Source of the DNA: Athalassotoga saccharophila
GTDB lineage: Bacteria > Thermotogota > Thermotogae > Mesoaciditogales > Mesoaciditogaceae
DNA length: 43,703 nt
Direction of reading: 5' to 3'
NCBI RefSeq assembly: GCF_009936215.1
Contig: NZ_AP019552.1
Span: forward strand, 1-43,703
Shown here: in pieces, positions 7,467 through 16,849 of the stretch
Position numbering within the stretch: position 1 is the first letter of the stretch
Layout: each line of letters opens with the position of its first letter
The notes under the pieces: model-generated
What the model saw: only the letters and a program-made list of their open reading frames with translations
What the model was told of the DNA's origin: nothing
Database searches by the model: none
Made by a program: the position numbers and the translations under genes

Positions 7467-8639
7467 ATGAATCTGGATGATTTTGTCAGTTTGATCCCGT
7501 CCGAATCTGTTATGGCGAGGATCATAACCTTTAAAGGCCATCTTCCAGAAAAACTCGAACAGTTCCGGCAGAGCGTTATAAAATTCGTAGAGTCTATTCC
7601 AGCCGACAGAATGAATGATGTAAAGACATATCTCGGTTCCGGTGAGGCGCTAATAAACGGGAATCACTTAAACACGCCAAAGGTGATAAGTTACCTTCTT
7701 CCAATGTCTTCTTTTGACGGATATGGGATATTGAGAGATTTCAGCTATTACTCGCACCAGTTTACTTCCTATATGTCGAAGTTGAAGGCAGACATGGATG
7801 ACGGTAACAAATCCCGGGCGCAGTCCGCTGCAGGTGCATCGGCTGTTGCCCTTAAAAGCAATAATGAGATCCAGACAGGATCTGACATTGTTAATGTTTC
7901 CGTGGTGACATCTATCCGGGACGATCAAAAGCAGCTCGTAGAAATCGATACCGTCAGGAAAGATGACTCTGCCGGGAATGCTGTTATTCAAAAGGATTTG
8001 AATACCATCGAAGAAGATGGAAAAGCAATGGTTCCGAGTGCTACCCCTGACATTAAGGAGGCCGGGCCAGAATTGAAAAAAGCAGTGAACGAAAAAACAG
8101 ATGAAGTTAAAAAAGTACCGTCTGCAATGACAAAAAGTTCCATCGTGCCGGGGCCATCTAAAATTCAGTATGCAACCGAAGACGAACTGAAATACATCAT
8201 GGATGAAAAAATAGATAATGGTAGGAAAAATAGTAAAAAAGAAAATACATCATGGTTTACCGGTCTTGTAATACTTGGATTATTCCTTGCTTTGTGTGCC
8301 ATCATTGATTTATTAAAATCAATCAATTCTCAATCTTCCCGCCCAGTTCAGCCGGTACTTCAGCCGGCGCAGATTCAGCCAGCACGGCCTGTGCAACCGT
8401 TGAATGCGGTGAATCCGGTCCAGCAAATGCAGCCAAAGATGCAGCCAAAATCTCAGGCTTATAATCCTGTATCGCAGCAAGCAACGGGTACACCGCGGGA
8501 TATAAACGAATTCAGCAGGCAGCTTATGGAACAGGTCCACAAGGAGCAAAACAGTCCTGTGATAGGAAACATAGAATACGATGAATTTGGCAATCCGCTT
8601 TTAACTGCCGGGCAAATGGCAAAAATAGTGAGGTTTTAG
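7467..8639 (+). CDS. Single-span membrane protein with Pro/Gln-rich tail
   Basis: I do not recognise a family. The protein has 390 residues from ATG 7467, chosen because GGAGGT (7455-7460) is ideally placed and the promoter at 7361-7390 would start transcription downstream of the earlier in-frame ATG at 7389. Residues 1-110 are a compact, moderately charged region. Residues of about 110-260 are low-complexity and Lys/Glu/Ala-rich. One hydrophobic segment, about residues 263-285 (FTGLVILGLFLALCAIIDLL), is followed by a Pro/Gln-rich stretch with repeated QPV/QPA/QMQPK units and a short ordered end containing YDEFGNPLLT. No signal peptide is present. Positive charge before the span suggests the large N-terminal part is cytoplasmic. 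It is expressed from a repressor-controlled promoter, so it may be a conditional effector such as a toxin, lysis or transfer component. Confidence 0.75.
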   Translation: MNLDDFVSLIPSESVMARIITFKGHLPEKLEQFRQSVIKFVESIPADRMNDVKTYLGSGEALINGNHLNTPKVISYLLPMSSFDGYGILRDFSYYSHQFTSYMSKLKADMDDGNKSRAQSAAGASAVALKSNNEIQTGSDIVNVSVVTSIRDDQKQLVEIDTVRKDDSAGNAVIQKDLNTIEEDGKAMVPSATPDIKEAGPELKKAVNEKTDEVKKVPSAMTKSSIVPGPSKIQYATEDELKYIMDEKIDNGRKNSKKENTSWFTGLVILGLFLALCAIIDLLKSINSQSSRPVQPVLQPAQIQPARPVQPLNAVNPVQQMQPKMQPKSQAYNPVSQQATGTPRDINEFSRQLMEQVHKEQNSPVIGNIEYDEFGNPLLTAGQMAKIVRF

Positions 8640-8769
8640 TTAACGGTAAAGACTGTGTATGGCGATCTGTGAATAAATGTTTTGTCATATTTGACAGGCG
8701 ATACATTAATTTCCAGATCGTGGATTTACGTCCTGGTTTTTGCACTTAGTCAATCATGGATTTATCCGG

Positions 8770-10764
8770 TTATTTTAGGACCCTTTTGAGTTTTTCGATT
8801 ATTTTTTCTTTGTACTCTATGAAACGGAAAAAACCCTCTCTGTCGAGTATTAGTACGACTGAATCTTCTTTTATTATCGAAGAGGGAAGAAAATTTTTGG
8901 CATTTTCTTTTTCGTAGTGATCTTCACCAAAGACTTTTCTTGTATCGACGTATATTTCTTTTCCCCTAACTTTGAATCCATCTTTTTTTGTATCATACAG
9001 CATTTTCCATATGTTGCGTGATTTCACGGTGTAATCATCGAGGACGCTCCTGTTCAACCATTCGGGAGGGCGCTTTCCGGTTTCATCGAAATATTCTTTG
9101 AAGATCTCCCTGCCTATTTTGAGAAAATCGTGGGTTACACTGTACCCTTCGTTCAGTTTCACGGCCATTCTGTAGAGAAAGTCCTGAAAGAATTTTCCAT
9201 TTAGATCTCCTATTATTGAAGCATGGTAATCGTCCATTTCTTCCCTTTTTTTCATGTCAAATGATACTTTCATTTCCAGATAGTAAATTCTTCTTACGAC
9301 CTGGGATCCGGCACCGAATTTGTTGTTCGTTGTCGCTATCACACACGGATGGGTATCTTTAAGGTAATTAACCATTGTCTTTATGAATTCTTCCCCTCTG
9401 TATGAACTTTCAGATGTGGAACTGAAGTACTGTTTGCTTACTTCGTCTATCAGAAGCGGGAAGACCTCTTTTGATTCAAGGTAAGCCTTTATATTCTGCG
9501 GCTTTACCTCTTTGTCGAAGATATAGAACTTATGTCCCAGAGTAACTTTGAGAAATTCGAGTATGTGCGTTTTGCCGGTCTGGGTCTTTCCGGCTATCAA
9601 AAGAAAGATGGGTATATCGGCCCTTAATGCCTCGCTTTGTTTTTCGTCAACGTATATCTTTCTTAACTTCCATATGAAAGGAGAGACGAATGTGTAAAGA
9701 ATTGCCTCAAAGACCCTGATCTGCGTTTCAAACTTCTCTTCCTCGCTTCCTATGGTAAATATCCTGTATGCTTCCACGAATTTTGAGAGTTTATCGAGAA
9801 AAAAGGCTATTTCTTGTCTGTCTTCAATGCTTTTTGAATAAATTGTTTTGTCGGTCCTGTAAAGGAAACCATCTAAGGGATTGTAGACTATCCCTGCACG
9901 GGCATCTTCCTGTTTGTCTTTTTGTCCTAGAAGATCTGCAAAGATGGATCTCTTTTTTTCGATTTGATCTTTTGGGAGAAAAATAATGCCTTTTTTCGTC
10001 TTTTTTGTCAGTTCGTCAAATATCTCTTTGCCGTTTTTTGCCTTTCTATGTTCTATGTCTATGTTGATCATCTTTTCTTCGAAGCCGGGTATGGTTACAC
10101 TCTCAAGTACTTCGGAAGGTATTCCGGCAAGCTGATTTTTCTCTGCAAGTTCTTTTACAAGCTCGATATTGTCTTCTAAGGATGCAAAACTTATCTCGTA
10201 TACTTTTGAATTTTTATATCTTTCCGGGATAAAATCGATTGTTTTTCCGTAGATGTATTCAAATCTTTTTTCAAGGAGGCTGACTATTCTGGGATTATAC
10301 TCTTCATCATAGACGATTATATCTTCAAATTGAGAATTGTCTGATAGTGCATTCTGTGTTAGATTTGCAGATCCTGTTATAACCCTTTTCTTTTTACCAC
10401 TCAGAAGAAATATCTTTGAGTGTACCGCATTTCCAAGAGCGGCATAACGTACCTCTATTTTTTGATCTTTGATCATTTCAATTGTATTTTTATCAAGGTC
10501 GTTGAAGAAATCTTTTACGCTTTCCGGATTTATGACGTCAAAATTTTTCAGGGCGTCATTGTCTTCTATTCCGAGGATAAGTATTATTTTCCGGAATCTT
10601 CGGGAGATATCAAAAAACTTCTTCGGTGAGGATACAAAGGTCACAGCCCTCAATTCCTCAAATCCTTCGAGTAGATCACCAAATGTGCCTTCGAAGATCT
10701 CATCATTTAGAATGATGTTAAGATACCTTACTTTTTTGCTTTCAAACAAATTCATGCTTTCCAT
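8770..10764 (-). CDS. PLD-superfamily nuclease fused to P-loop ATPase
   Basis: A 664-residue two-module protein. The N-terminal module (about residues 1-190) belongs to the phospholipase D/Nuc superfamily, with one HxK motif HSKIFLL (about residue 114) followed by GSANLT. Only one HKD motif is seen, so the active site would form in a dimer, as in Nuc or BfiI. The C-terminal module (about 370-540) is a P-loop ATPase with Walker A GKTQTGKT (about 390), Walker B LLIDEV (about 433), a sensor ATTNN (about 476) and a paired-Arg VVRR (about 485), resembling AAA+ or superfamily 3 helicase cores. The middle and the final 120 residues are unrecognised. The start ATG follows AAGGGGTGAG. The gene is alone and divergent from the defence-like operon. 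It could be a defence effector, a relaxase-like factor or a maintenance nuclease. Confidence 0.82.
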   Translation of the reverse strand: MESMNLFESKKVRYLNIILNDEIFEGTFGDLLEGFEELRAVTFVSSPKKFFDISRRFRKIILILGIEDNDALKNFDVINPESVKDFFNDLDKNTIEMIKDQKIEVRYAALGNAVHSKIFLLSGKKKRVITGSANLTQNALSDNSQFEDIIVYDEEYNPRIVSLLEKRFEYIYGKTIDFIPERYKNSKVYEISFASLEDNIELVKELAEKNQLAGIPSEVLESVTIPGFEEKMINIDIEHRKAKNGKEIFDELTKKTKKGIIFLPKDQIEKKRSIFADLLGQKDKQEDARAGIVYNPLDGFLYRTDKTIYSKSIEDRQEIAFFLDKLSKFVEAYRIFTIGSEEEKFETQIRVFEAILYTFVSPFIWKLRKIYVDEKQSEALRADIPIFLLIAGKTQTGKTHILEFLKVTLGHKFYIFDKEVKPQNIKAYLESKEVFPLLIDEVSKQYFSSTSESSYRGEEFIKTMVNYLKDTHPCVIATTNNKFGAGSQVVRRIYYLEMKVSFDMKKREEMDDYHASIIGDLNGKFFQDFLYRMAVKLNEGYSVTHDFLKIGREIFKEYFDETGKRPPEWLNRSVLDDYTVKSRNIWKMLYDTKKDGFKVRGKEIYVDTRKVFGEDHYEKENAKNFLPSSIIKEDSVVLILDREGFFRFIEYKEKIIEKLKRVLK

Positions 10765-10823
10765 ATTCTCACCCCTTTTAAGATTTCACAAAGATTTACT
10801 TTACGTCTTAAACACAGTCCCTC

Positions 10824-10852
10824 TTGCATGTTCAAAAACTATGATATATAAT
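10824..10852 (+). promoter_or_regulatory. Promoter of the broken lipoprotein gene and nuclease-Mod-Res operon
   Basis: TTGCAT (10824-10829) and TATAAT (10847-10852) are exactly 17 bp apart and point to the lipoprotein fragment. Since only 16 bp separate that fragment from the first large gene, this promoter probably drives the whole 11.1-20.0 kb operon. Confidence 0.6.
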
Positions 10853-10896
10853 TTTAAAGTATTTCTCACTTTGTGTTAATACAGGGGGGCAAGACC

Positions 10897-11091
10897 ATGG
10901 GAAAGCGTACCGGATCTTTTTTGCTTGCATTCGGTCTGATCCTTCTTATGCTTATTCTATCCGGCTGTATGAAGCCTTTATATTCGGTCTCTGGATATGT
11001 GACGGATGTGAATGGAAACGGAATAGGAGGGGTGACCATTTCTTTTAGCGATGGACTGCCTTCCGTTATTACTTCATCGTTAAGAAATTGA
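10897..11091 (+). pseudogene. Truncated lipoprotein, 5' fragment
   Basis: Begins like a secreted lipoprotein: a basic start, a hydrophobic stretch FLLAFGLILLMLIL and a lipobox LSGC, giving Cys at about residue 24. A carboxypeptidase-regulatory-like beta domain opens directly after (VSGYVTDVNGNGIGGVTISF) but stops after about 64 residues, well short of a full domain. The cut is close to 11085, where the defence-like operon begins. The other half is not seen elsewhere in the window. The start at ATG 10897 is preferred to the upstream frame because it gives a proper signal peptide. The intact parent was probably similar in class to the large lipoprotein at 31.3-35.4 kb. Confidence 0.7.
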
Positions 11092-11107
11092 AATTTACTT
11101 CAAACGT

Positions 11108-13894
11108 ATGATAAAGGAGAGGATTGGAATAAGCGAAAGTAACCTCGAAAAAGAGATTTTATCAAAGCCATCATTACTTTCTGATTCTCAAAAAGAAGCT
11201 GTGTTATCTGACAGTAGATACGTTAAAATTACGGCTGGTGCTGGTGCTGGGAAAACGGAAACTCTTACACGTAAGATTATCTACTTACTTCTAGTAAAGA
11301 ATATTGACCCAGTTTCTATTGTTGCCTTCACCTTCACGGAAAAAGCTGCTGAAAATATTAAAAATAGAATCTATCATCGTATTTTAGAATACGGTCGGGA
11401 AGATATTGCTAAACACTTAGGTAAAATGTATGTTGGTACGATTCATGGTTTCTGTCTGCGTGTTCTTCAAGAAAAGTTCAGCAATAATGGTTATGGAAAT
11501 TACAATGTTTTCGATGCTAATCAAGAAATGGCTTTCATTTTTAAAATAGGGCGAAAAATATTAGGAATGTCTAATCATTATATTGATAGTTGCTTTAAAT
11601 TTATCGAGAATGTCAACGTTGTTTACGGAGAGTACATAGATAAAGAAACACTAAGAGAAAACGCTGTTGATTTCTACAAAAAACTCATTAAGTATGAGGA
11701 ATTGCTTAATGAAAACAAATACTTCACCTTTGGAAGAATTATATATGAGTGCGTTCAGAATTTGGAGAAATATCCTGAAAAGCTGGCAGATGTGAAGTAT
11801 TTAATCGTTGATGAGTTTCAAGATATTGATAAAGCACAATTTAATTTGATAAGGCTTATTGGAAAAAATGCGTCAGTGTTTGTTGTTGGTGATCCACGTC
11901 AAAGCATTTACAAATGGAGAGGAGCCGACGAAGAGTTTTTCAATTCATTTGAAAAATATTTTAAGCATACAAAAAGTCTGGAAATAAATGGAAATAGAAG
12001 AAGTGGTTCTAAAATAGTTGAAGCGGCAAATGCTTTTGCAGATAGTTTTGAAGGTATAAATTTTCCTAATATGGAAGCCGTAAAAGATGAAACCGGAGAC
12101 GTGAAGATCTTAAGTTTTGATATGGAAGAAGATGAAGCCGAATGGATCGCTGCCCAAATAAAAGAATTAGTTGATAATCATGGATTCCGCTATTCTGACT
12201 TTGCCATTTTACTTAGAAGTGTAAAAAACTATGCTAAAGCATATATAGAAGCGTTGAAAAAACTTGAAATTCCATATATCATTGGCGGAAAAGTGGGTCT
12301 TTTCAGAAGGGATGATGCTTTAGCCGTTGGCATGCTAATAACTTGGTTGGATGGAAGTTCGTGGAAAATGTACAATAAAAAAATTGAAGGTGATAATTTA
12401 CTAAGAGAGGGTATTCAACACTGGAAAAATGCTGTAAGATTCGAATTGCCAAGTGATCTGGAAGAAAAACTGAGAAAATGGAAAAAAGATTTTCAAGATA
12501 AAAAGTTCAAAACATTCAAAGATATTTACTACGAACTGCTACTTGTGCTTGGTTATAAAAACTTAGATCCAAACAATAAACTCGATGTTGCAATATTGGC
12601 AAATCTTGGAAGAGTTAGCACAATAATACGGGATTTTGACATTACCAGAAGGCTTACGGATAAAAGAAATCCATCATGGCCAGCAGATTTACATGAGTTC
12701 GTGTGGTTTATTAGATCCTATGCCATAAATTCATATGAAGAACTTACACCAGATCAGTTTTCAGGTATTGATGTGGTTCAAGTAATAACGGTTCACCAGG
12801 CCAAAGGACTTGAATGGCCAGTTGTTTTTTTACCTTCTTTGGTAGATAAGCGTTTTCCGTCTGAACATGATATAGATGATGATAGATGGATGATCCCTGA
12901 AGAATTGTTCAACAGTGGTAAGTACAACGGTGGCATCGAAGACGAAAAAAGATTGTTTTATGTTGCAATGACAAGAGCAAAAAAAGCAGTTTTGTTTAGC
13001 TATTTTAAGACAAGAACTCCAAGAATAAATTCATCTAATCCGATTAAGGTGAGTAAGAGCAAATTTGTGGACATACTTTTAGAAAGAACTCAAATTCAAC
13101 TAACAAAATCCACCTACCTTGATTACACAATTGATAGAAACCAAGAAGACAATGAAGATGAAATTCATTCATACTCTGTAACAGAGTTGATAAACTATAT
13201 GCTCTGTCCTTACCATTATAGACTCAATAATTTGTGGGGATACATGCAAAGCATGAGCAGTCAGTTGTTAGGATATGGAGAAGCTTTGCACTATGTACTT
13301 CGTAGAACATCTGAATTGATGAATCAAGGCTATTCAGCTACTAGCGCTGTGAACACCGCGATGGATGATTTTTACTTGCCATTTGCTTCAGATAAGGTAT
13401 TTGATAACATCAAAGAAAATACCAAAAAGATTTTGAAAAATTTTGTTGTTGAATATCAAGAAGACATGAAAAAAATATCTGAAGTTGAAATGCGTGTAGA
13501 ACTTCCCCTCGAAAATTCTATAATAGTTGGAAGGGTGGATGTGATTCTTAAAGATGAAGATGCGCATTCATATGAAATCCGTGATTATAAGACTTCAGAT
13601 GAAATTATTTCAAAAGAAGATTATGAATTTCAAATCAGACTGTACACTCACGCATTACGTAATTTAGATTATAATGTTGAAAGTGGATCGATCGCGTTCC
13701 TAACAAAATCGGAAGTTAGCATAGTGGAAATAGATGAAAATAAAGTGGAAATGGAAAGAGCAAAAGCGGAAGAGATCGTAAGAAAAATAAAAAATTCCGA
13801 ATTTCCAATGGAGCCAAGAAAAAACTTTTGCGAGAGGTGTGAGTATAAAAAAATATGCAAGGGGGCGAAATTTGATGGCAGCCAATCAAACTGA
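11108..13894 (+). CDS. UvrD-type helicase fused to Cas4/AddB-like Fe-S nuclease
   Basis: A 928-residue helicase-nuclease. The helicase part shows a Q-motif SDSQKEAV, Walker A AGAGAGKTE (about residue 41), Walker B VDEFQD (about 233), motif III GDPRQSIYKWRGAD (about 260), motif V TVHQAKGLEW (about 560) and motif VI YVAMTRAKK (about 617). The C-terminal 230 residues are a PD-(D/E)XK nuclease of the RecB/AddB/Cas4 type, with GRVDVIL (about 807), DYKT (about 826) and QIRLYTHAL. Cysteines in MLCPYHYRL (about 699) and CERCEYKKIC near the end match the four-Cys Fe-S staple of AddB and Cas4. It is the first gene of a three-gene operon and overlaps the Mod-like gene. No ribosome binding site precedes ATG 11108; AAAGGAG lies just inside the gene, so the 5' end may have been altered when the operon was inserted. 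Confidence 0.88.
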   Translation: MIKERIGISESNLEKEILSKPSLLSDSQKEAVLSDSRYVKITAGAGAGKTETLTRKIIYLLLVKNIDPVSIVAFTFTEKAAENIKNRIYHRILEYGREDIAKHLGKMYVGTIHGFCLRVLQEKFSNNGYGNYNVFDANQEMAFIFKIGRKILGMSNHYIDSCFKFIENVNVVYGEYIDKETLRENAVDFYKKLIKYEELLNENKYFTFGRIIYECVQNLEKYPEKLADVKYLIVDEFQDIDKAQFNLIRLIGKNASVFVVGDPRQSIYKWRGADEEFFNSFEKYFKHTKSLEINGNRRSGSKIVEAANAFADSFEGINFPNMEAVKDETGDVKILSFDMEEDEAEWIAAQIKELVDNHGFRYSDFAILLRSVKNYAKAYIEALKKLEIPYIIGGKVGLFRRDDALAVGMLITWLDGSSWKMYNKKIEGDNLLREGIQHWKNAVRFELPSDLEEKLRKWKKDFQDKKFKTFKDIYYELLLVLGYKNLDPNNKLDVAILANLGRVSTIIRDFDITRRLTDKRNPSWPADLHEFVWFIRSYAINSYEELTPDQFSGIDVVQVITVHQAKGLEWPVVFLPSLVDKRFPSEHDIDDDRWMIPEELFNSGKYNGGIEDEKRLFYVAMTRAKKAVLFSYFKTRTPRINSSNPIKVSKSKFVDILLERTQIQLTKSTYLDYTIDRNQEDNEDEIHSYSVTELINYMLCPYHYRLNNLWGYMQSMSSQLLGYGEALHYVLRRTSELMNQGYSATSAVNTAMDDFYLPFASDKVFDNIKENTKKILKNFVVEYQEDMKKISEVEMRVELPLENSIIVGRVDVILKDEDAHSYEIRDYKTSDEIISKEDYEFQIRLYTHALRNLDYNVESGSIAFLTKSEVSIVEIDENKVEMERAKAEEIVRKIKNSEFPMEPRKNFCERCEYKKICKGAKFDGSQSN

Positions 13895-16844
13895 TTATTC
13901 GTTAGATGAGAATGAAAAAAAGCTAAAAGATTTATTGATGGAAATTTTTCAATTTGATGAATCAGATCTTGATTTTGGTATTTATAGAATTATGAATCAA
14001 AAGCGAGAGGAAATAAATAAATTTATAGATGAGGAATTAATAAGCGCTGTTGACAAAGCCTTTGAAAAATACTCTGAAAATTATTCCAAAAATATTGAGA
14101 AAGAGATTGAAGAAATAAGAAAACGAATCAAAGATGAGCTTGGTGATGATGCCTTTCAAGGAGAAACTTTGAATAAGTACAAAGACACAAATCTTGGGAA
14201 AGAATACATCAAAAAGCAAGAACAATTAAGAGAGGCAAGCGTTTCCAAAGAGGAAAAAGCGAAAATTTACGATCATATATACGAATTCTTTTCTCGTTAC
14301 TACGACAATGGTGACTTCATTTCATTGAGAAGGTACTCCAAAAATAACAAGTACTGCATACCTTATAATGGAGAAGAAGTCACGCTTTATTGGGCTACAG
14401 AGGATCAATATTACGTTAAAAGTGGAGAATCTTTTAATAATTACTCATTTAATGTTGGTGATTACAAAGTTTATTTCAAAATTAAAAAAGCAGAAATAGA
14501 AATAAATAACAACAAAGGAAACAAAAAATTTTTTATTTTATCTCGAGAAGATGAAAATGATTTTTTTGATTTTAGCGAAGAAAAGAAAGAACTAACGATT
14601 TTCTTTGAATACAAAGAGCTCCAAGAAGAAGATGAAAAAGTTCTTGGCAAAAATCAGGAAGAAATCAACGTAAAAATTGAAGAGCAAATTTTTAAAGCCA
14701 TTAAGGATCATTTGGAAATTTCTCAACTTTTATATAACAAGCCAAATAACAGCAAATTAACAGTCCTTGGAAAACATATATACAAATATACTGCTAAGAA
14801 CACAAAAGATTACTTCATTCACAAAGATTTAAAGGGATTTCTTGAAAGGGAACTCGATTTTTACATCAAAAATGAAATTTTCAACTTGGGAGATATTGAA
14901 AATCAGGATTCTTCTGTTCTTGAACGATTAATGCTTCAAGTACGCACTTTCAAAGAAATTTCGAAGAAAATTATTGATTTCTTGGCACAAATAGAAAATT
15001 TTGAAAAAAAGTTATGGGAAAAGAAAAAATTTGTTTTTCAAACGAACTACGTGATAACCTTGGATAAGATTAAGGAATATGCTGGAGAAGAATTTTTGGA
15101 AAACATTTTGGATAAAACTCTTAAAAATGAAAATCAGTTAAAAGAGTGGAAAGAATTATTTGGAATAAAAATTAATTCAATAGAAGATTTAATTGAAAGT
15201 AATGATCAATTACAACTAACAGAAAAAGAATTTAAAAAACTACCGATTGATACCAAATATTTTGATGAAGACTTCAAATGGGATCTGTTAGAAACTTTAA
15301 GTGAGAAAAATGACATGGATGACATTTTAGACGGTGTTTTAGTTAAGTCAGAAAACTGGCAGGCTTTGAATTTGATGTTGAATAAATATAGAGAAAAAGT
15401 TCAAACAATTTATATTGATCCGCCCTTTAATACAGGAAACGATTTTCTTTACAAAGATAATTTTCAAGATAGTTCGTGGTTATCATTAATAAAGAATAGG
15501 ATAAATTTGTCAAAATATTTTTTGAGTATTAATGGCAGTTTTTTTATTCATTTGGATGAGAATGCTGATTTTTTGGGAAGAATTTTGTTAGATGAATTAC
15601 ATTTTGAAGAAATTAAAAAAATTACATTTAATACCAATTCCACTAAAGATGAAGAATCTGATTTGTTTGGATATAAAAGTTTTGGCAATAATTTTGCATT
15701 AAAATCATCTACAATTTATTTTTGTAAAAATAAGAACAGTAAATTTTATAAATTATGGAAGCCAAATAGAAATTTAACTAATCTCGATATTGGATGGTTA
15801 GATTTAATAGCCTTTCCTAAAAAAGATAAAACTGATTTTAATAAAATAGAAGACTATGATTACTTTATAGAAAAATATAATTCAACTGGCAATCTTGAAT
15901 ATTTGCAAATAAATATAAATGAAAAAATATATCCTGTTAGTGACATTTGGAATGATATTTACTCTTTTACTCAATCAGAAATGAGAACAAGTGAGAACTT
16001 ATCTTTCAGAACACAAAAGCCAGAAAATCTTTTACGGCGTGTTATTCAAACTTCATCTATACAAAAAGATGTTATTTTAGATTTTTTTGGTGGTAGCGGG
16101 ACTACTTATGCGGTTGCTCATAAATTGAAAAGAAAGTGGATTGGTATTGAAATGGGAGAATATTTTTATGAATTTTATGAAGAATGGGACAAGATGCAGA
16201 AACAGTTTATGAAAAAATTAGGCATTCTTGGTAGATTAAAAAATGTTCTTGCTGGTGATAAAGATTTTAAAGCGATAAATAAAAAAAGAAGAAATCATCT
16301 TTCAAGGGATATCAATTGGCAAGGTGGTGGCTTCTTCAAATATCATTCCATTGAACAATACGAAGACACGTTGAATAACATTGAATTTACTATAAAAATA
16401 CAGAATAACCCTTTTGATGACTATTTTATTAATTATATGCTTGATTTTGAATCGAAAGACAGTCCATGCAGAGTAAACATTGACAAAATGAAGAAACCAT
16501 TTGAGTACAAAATGAAAGTCATAGAAAATAGCAAAGAAGTAACTAAAAATGTGGACTTAATAGAAACTTTCAACTATCTTATAGGCCTTCATGTTCAAAA
16601 AATCAAGAAGTTAGGAAACAATGGTAATAAATACGTGGTTATCCGCGGAACAATGAATGATGATAAAAGTGTTGTTGTTATTTGGAGAAACACAGATAAA
16701 ATTGATCTGCAGGCAGACAAAACATTTGTTGAAAGCGAGATTTTGAACGGAGAAAAACCAGCATATTTATTTATGAATGGGCAATCGATTGTACCAAATG
16801 CTTTAAGTCTTGAAATGGAATTCAAGCATAGAATGGGGGCATGA
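13875..16844 (+). CDS. Type III Mod-like DNA adenine methyltransferase
   Basis: Site-specific DNA N6-adenine methyltransferase of the beta (Mod) order. The catalytic DPPFNTGNDF motif (about residue 514) comes before the AdoMet-binding DFFGGSGTT (about 736), with a roughly 200-residue target-recognition region between. At 989 residues it is far larger than EcoP15I Mod (about 645): about 500 residues of charged, partly coiled-coil sequence precede the catalytic part. Start ATG 13875 is chosen over the upstream in-frame ATG because AAGGGGG (13858-13865) sits before it and the next residues MAANQTDYSLDENEKK look native. The gene overlaps the helicase-nuclease stop by 20 bp and is followed by the Res-like gene after 5 bp, so the three are one operon. 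It should modify host DNA and specify the recognition site. Confidence 0.9.
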   Translation: MAANQTDYSLDENEKKLKDLLMEIFQFDESDLDFGIYRIMNQKREEINKFIDEELISAVDKAFEKYSENYSKNIEKEIEEIRKRIKDELGDDAFQGETLNKYKDTNLGKEYIKKQEQLREASVSKEEKAKIYDHIYEFFSRYYDNGDFISLRRYSKNNKYCIPYNGEEVTLYWATEDQYYVKSGESFNNYSFNVGDYKVYFKIKKAEIEINNNKGNKKFFILSREDENDFFDFSEEKKELTIFFEYKELQEEDEKVLGKNQEEINVKIEEQIFKAIKDHLEISQLLYNKPNNSKLTVLGKHIYKYTAKNTKDYFIHKDLKGFLERELDFYIKNEIFNLGDIENQDSSVLERLMLQVRTFKEISKKIIDFLAQIENFEKKLWEKKKFVFQTNYVITLDKIKEYAGEEFLENILDKTLKNENQLKEWKELFGIKINSIEDLIESNDQLQLTEKEFKKLPIDTKYFDEDFKWDLLETLSEKNDMDDILDGVLVKSENWQALNLMLNKYREKVQTIYIDPPFNTGNDFLYKDNFQDSSWLSLIKNRINLSKYFLSINGSFFIHLDENADFLGRILLDELHFEEIKKITFNTNSTKDEESDLFGYKSFGNNFALKSSTIYFCKNKNSKFYKLWKPNRNLTNLDIGWLDLIAFPKKDKTDFNKIEDYDYFIEKYNSTGNLEYLQININEKIYPVSDIWNDIYSFTQSEMRTSENLSFRTQKPENLLRRVIQTSSIQKDVILDFFGGSGTTYAVAHKLKRKWIGIEMGEYFYEFYEEWDKMQKQFMKKLGILGRLKNVLAGDKDFKAINKKRRNHLSRDINWQGGGFFKYHSIEQYEDTLNNIEFTIKIQNNPFDDYFINYMLDFESKDSPCRVNIDKMKKPFEYKMKVIENSKEVTKNVDLIETFNYLIGLHVQKIKKLGNNGNKYVVIRGTMNDDKSVVVIWRNTDKIDLQADKTFVESEILNGEKPAYLFMNGQSIVPNALSLEMEFKHRMGA

Positions 16845-16849
16845 ACTGA

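Noticed and set aside
13839-13874. Earlier start of the Mod-like gene
   Set aside because: It lies in the coding end of the preceding gene without a ribosome binding site; ATG 13875 has AAGGGGG.
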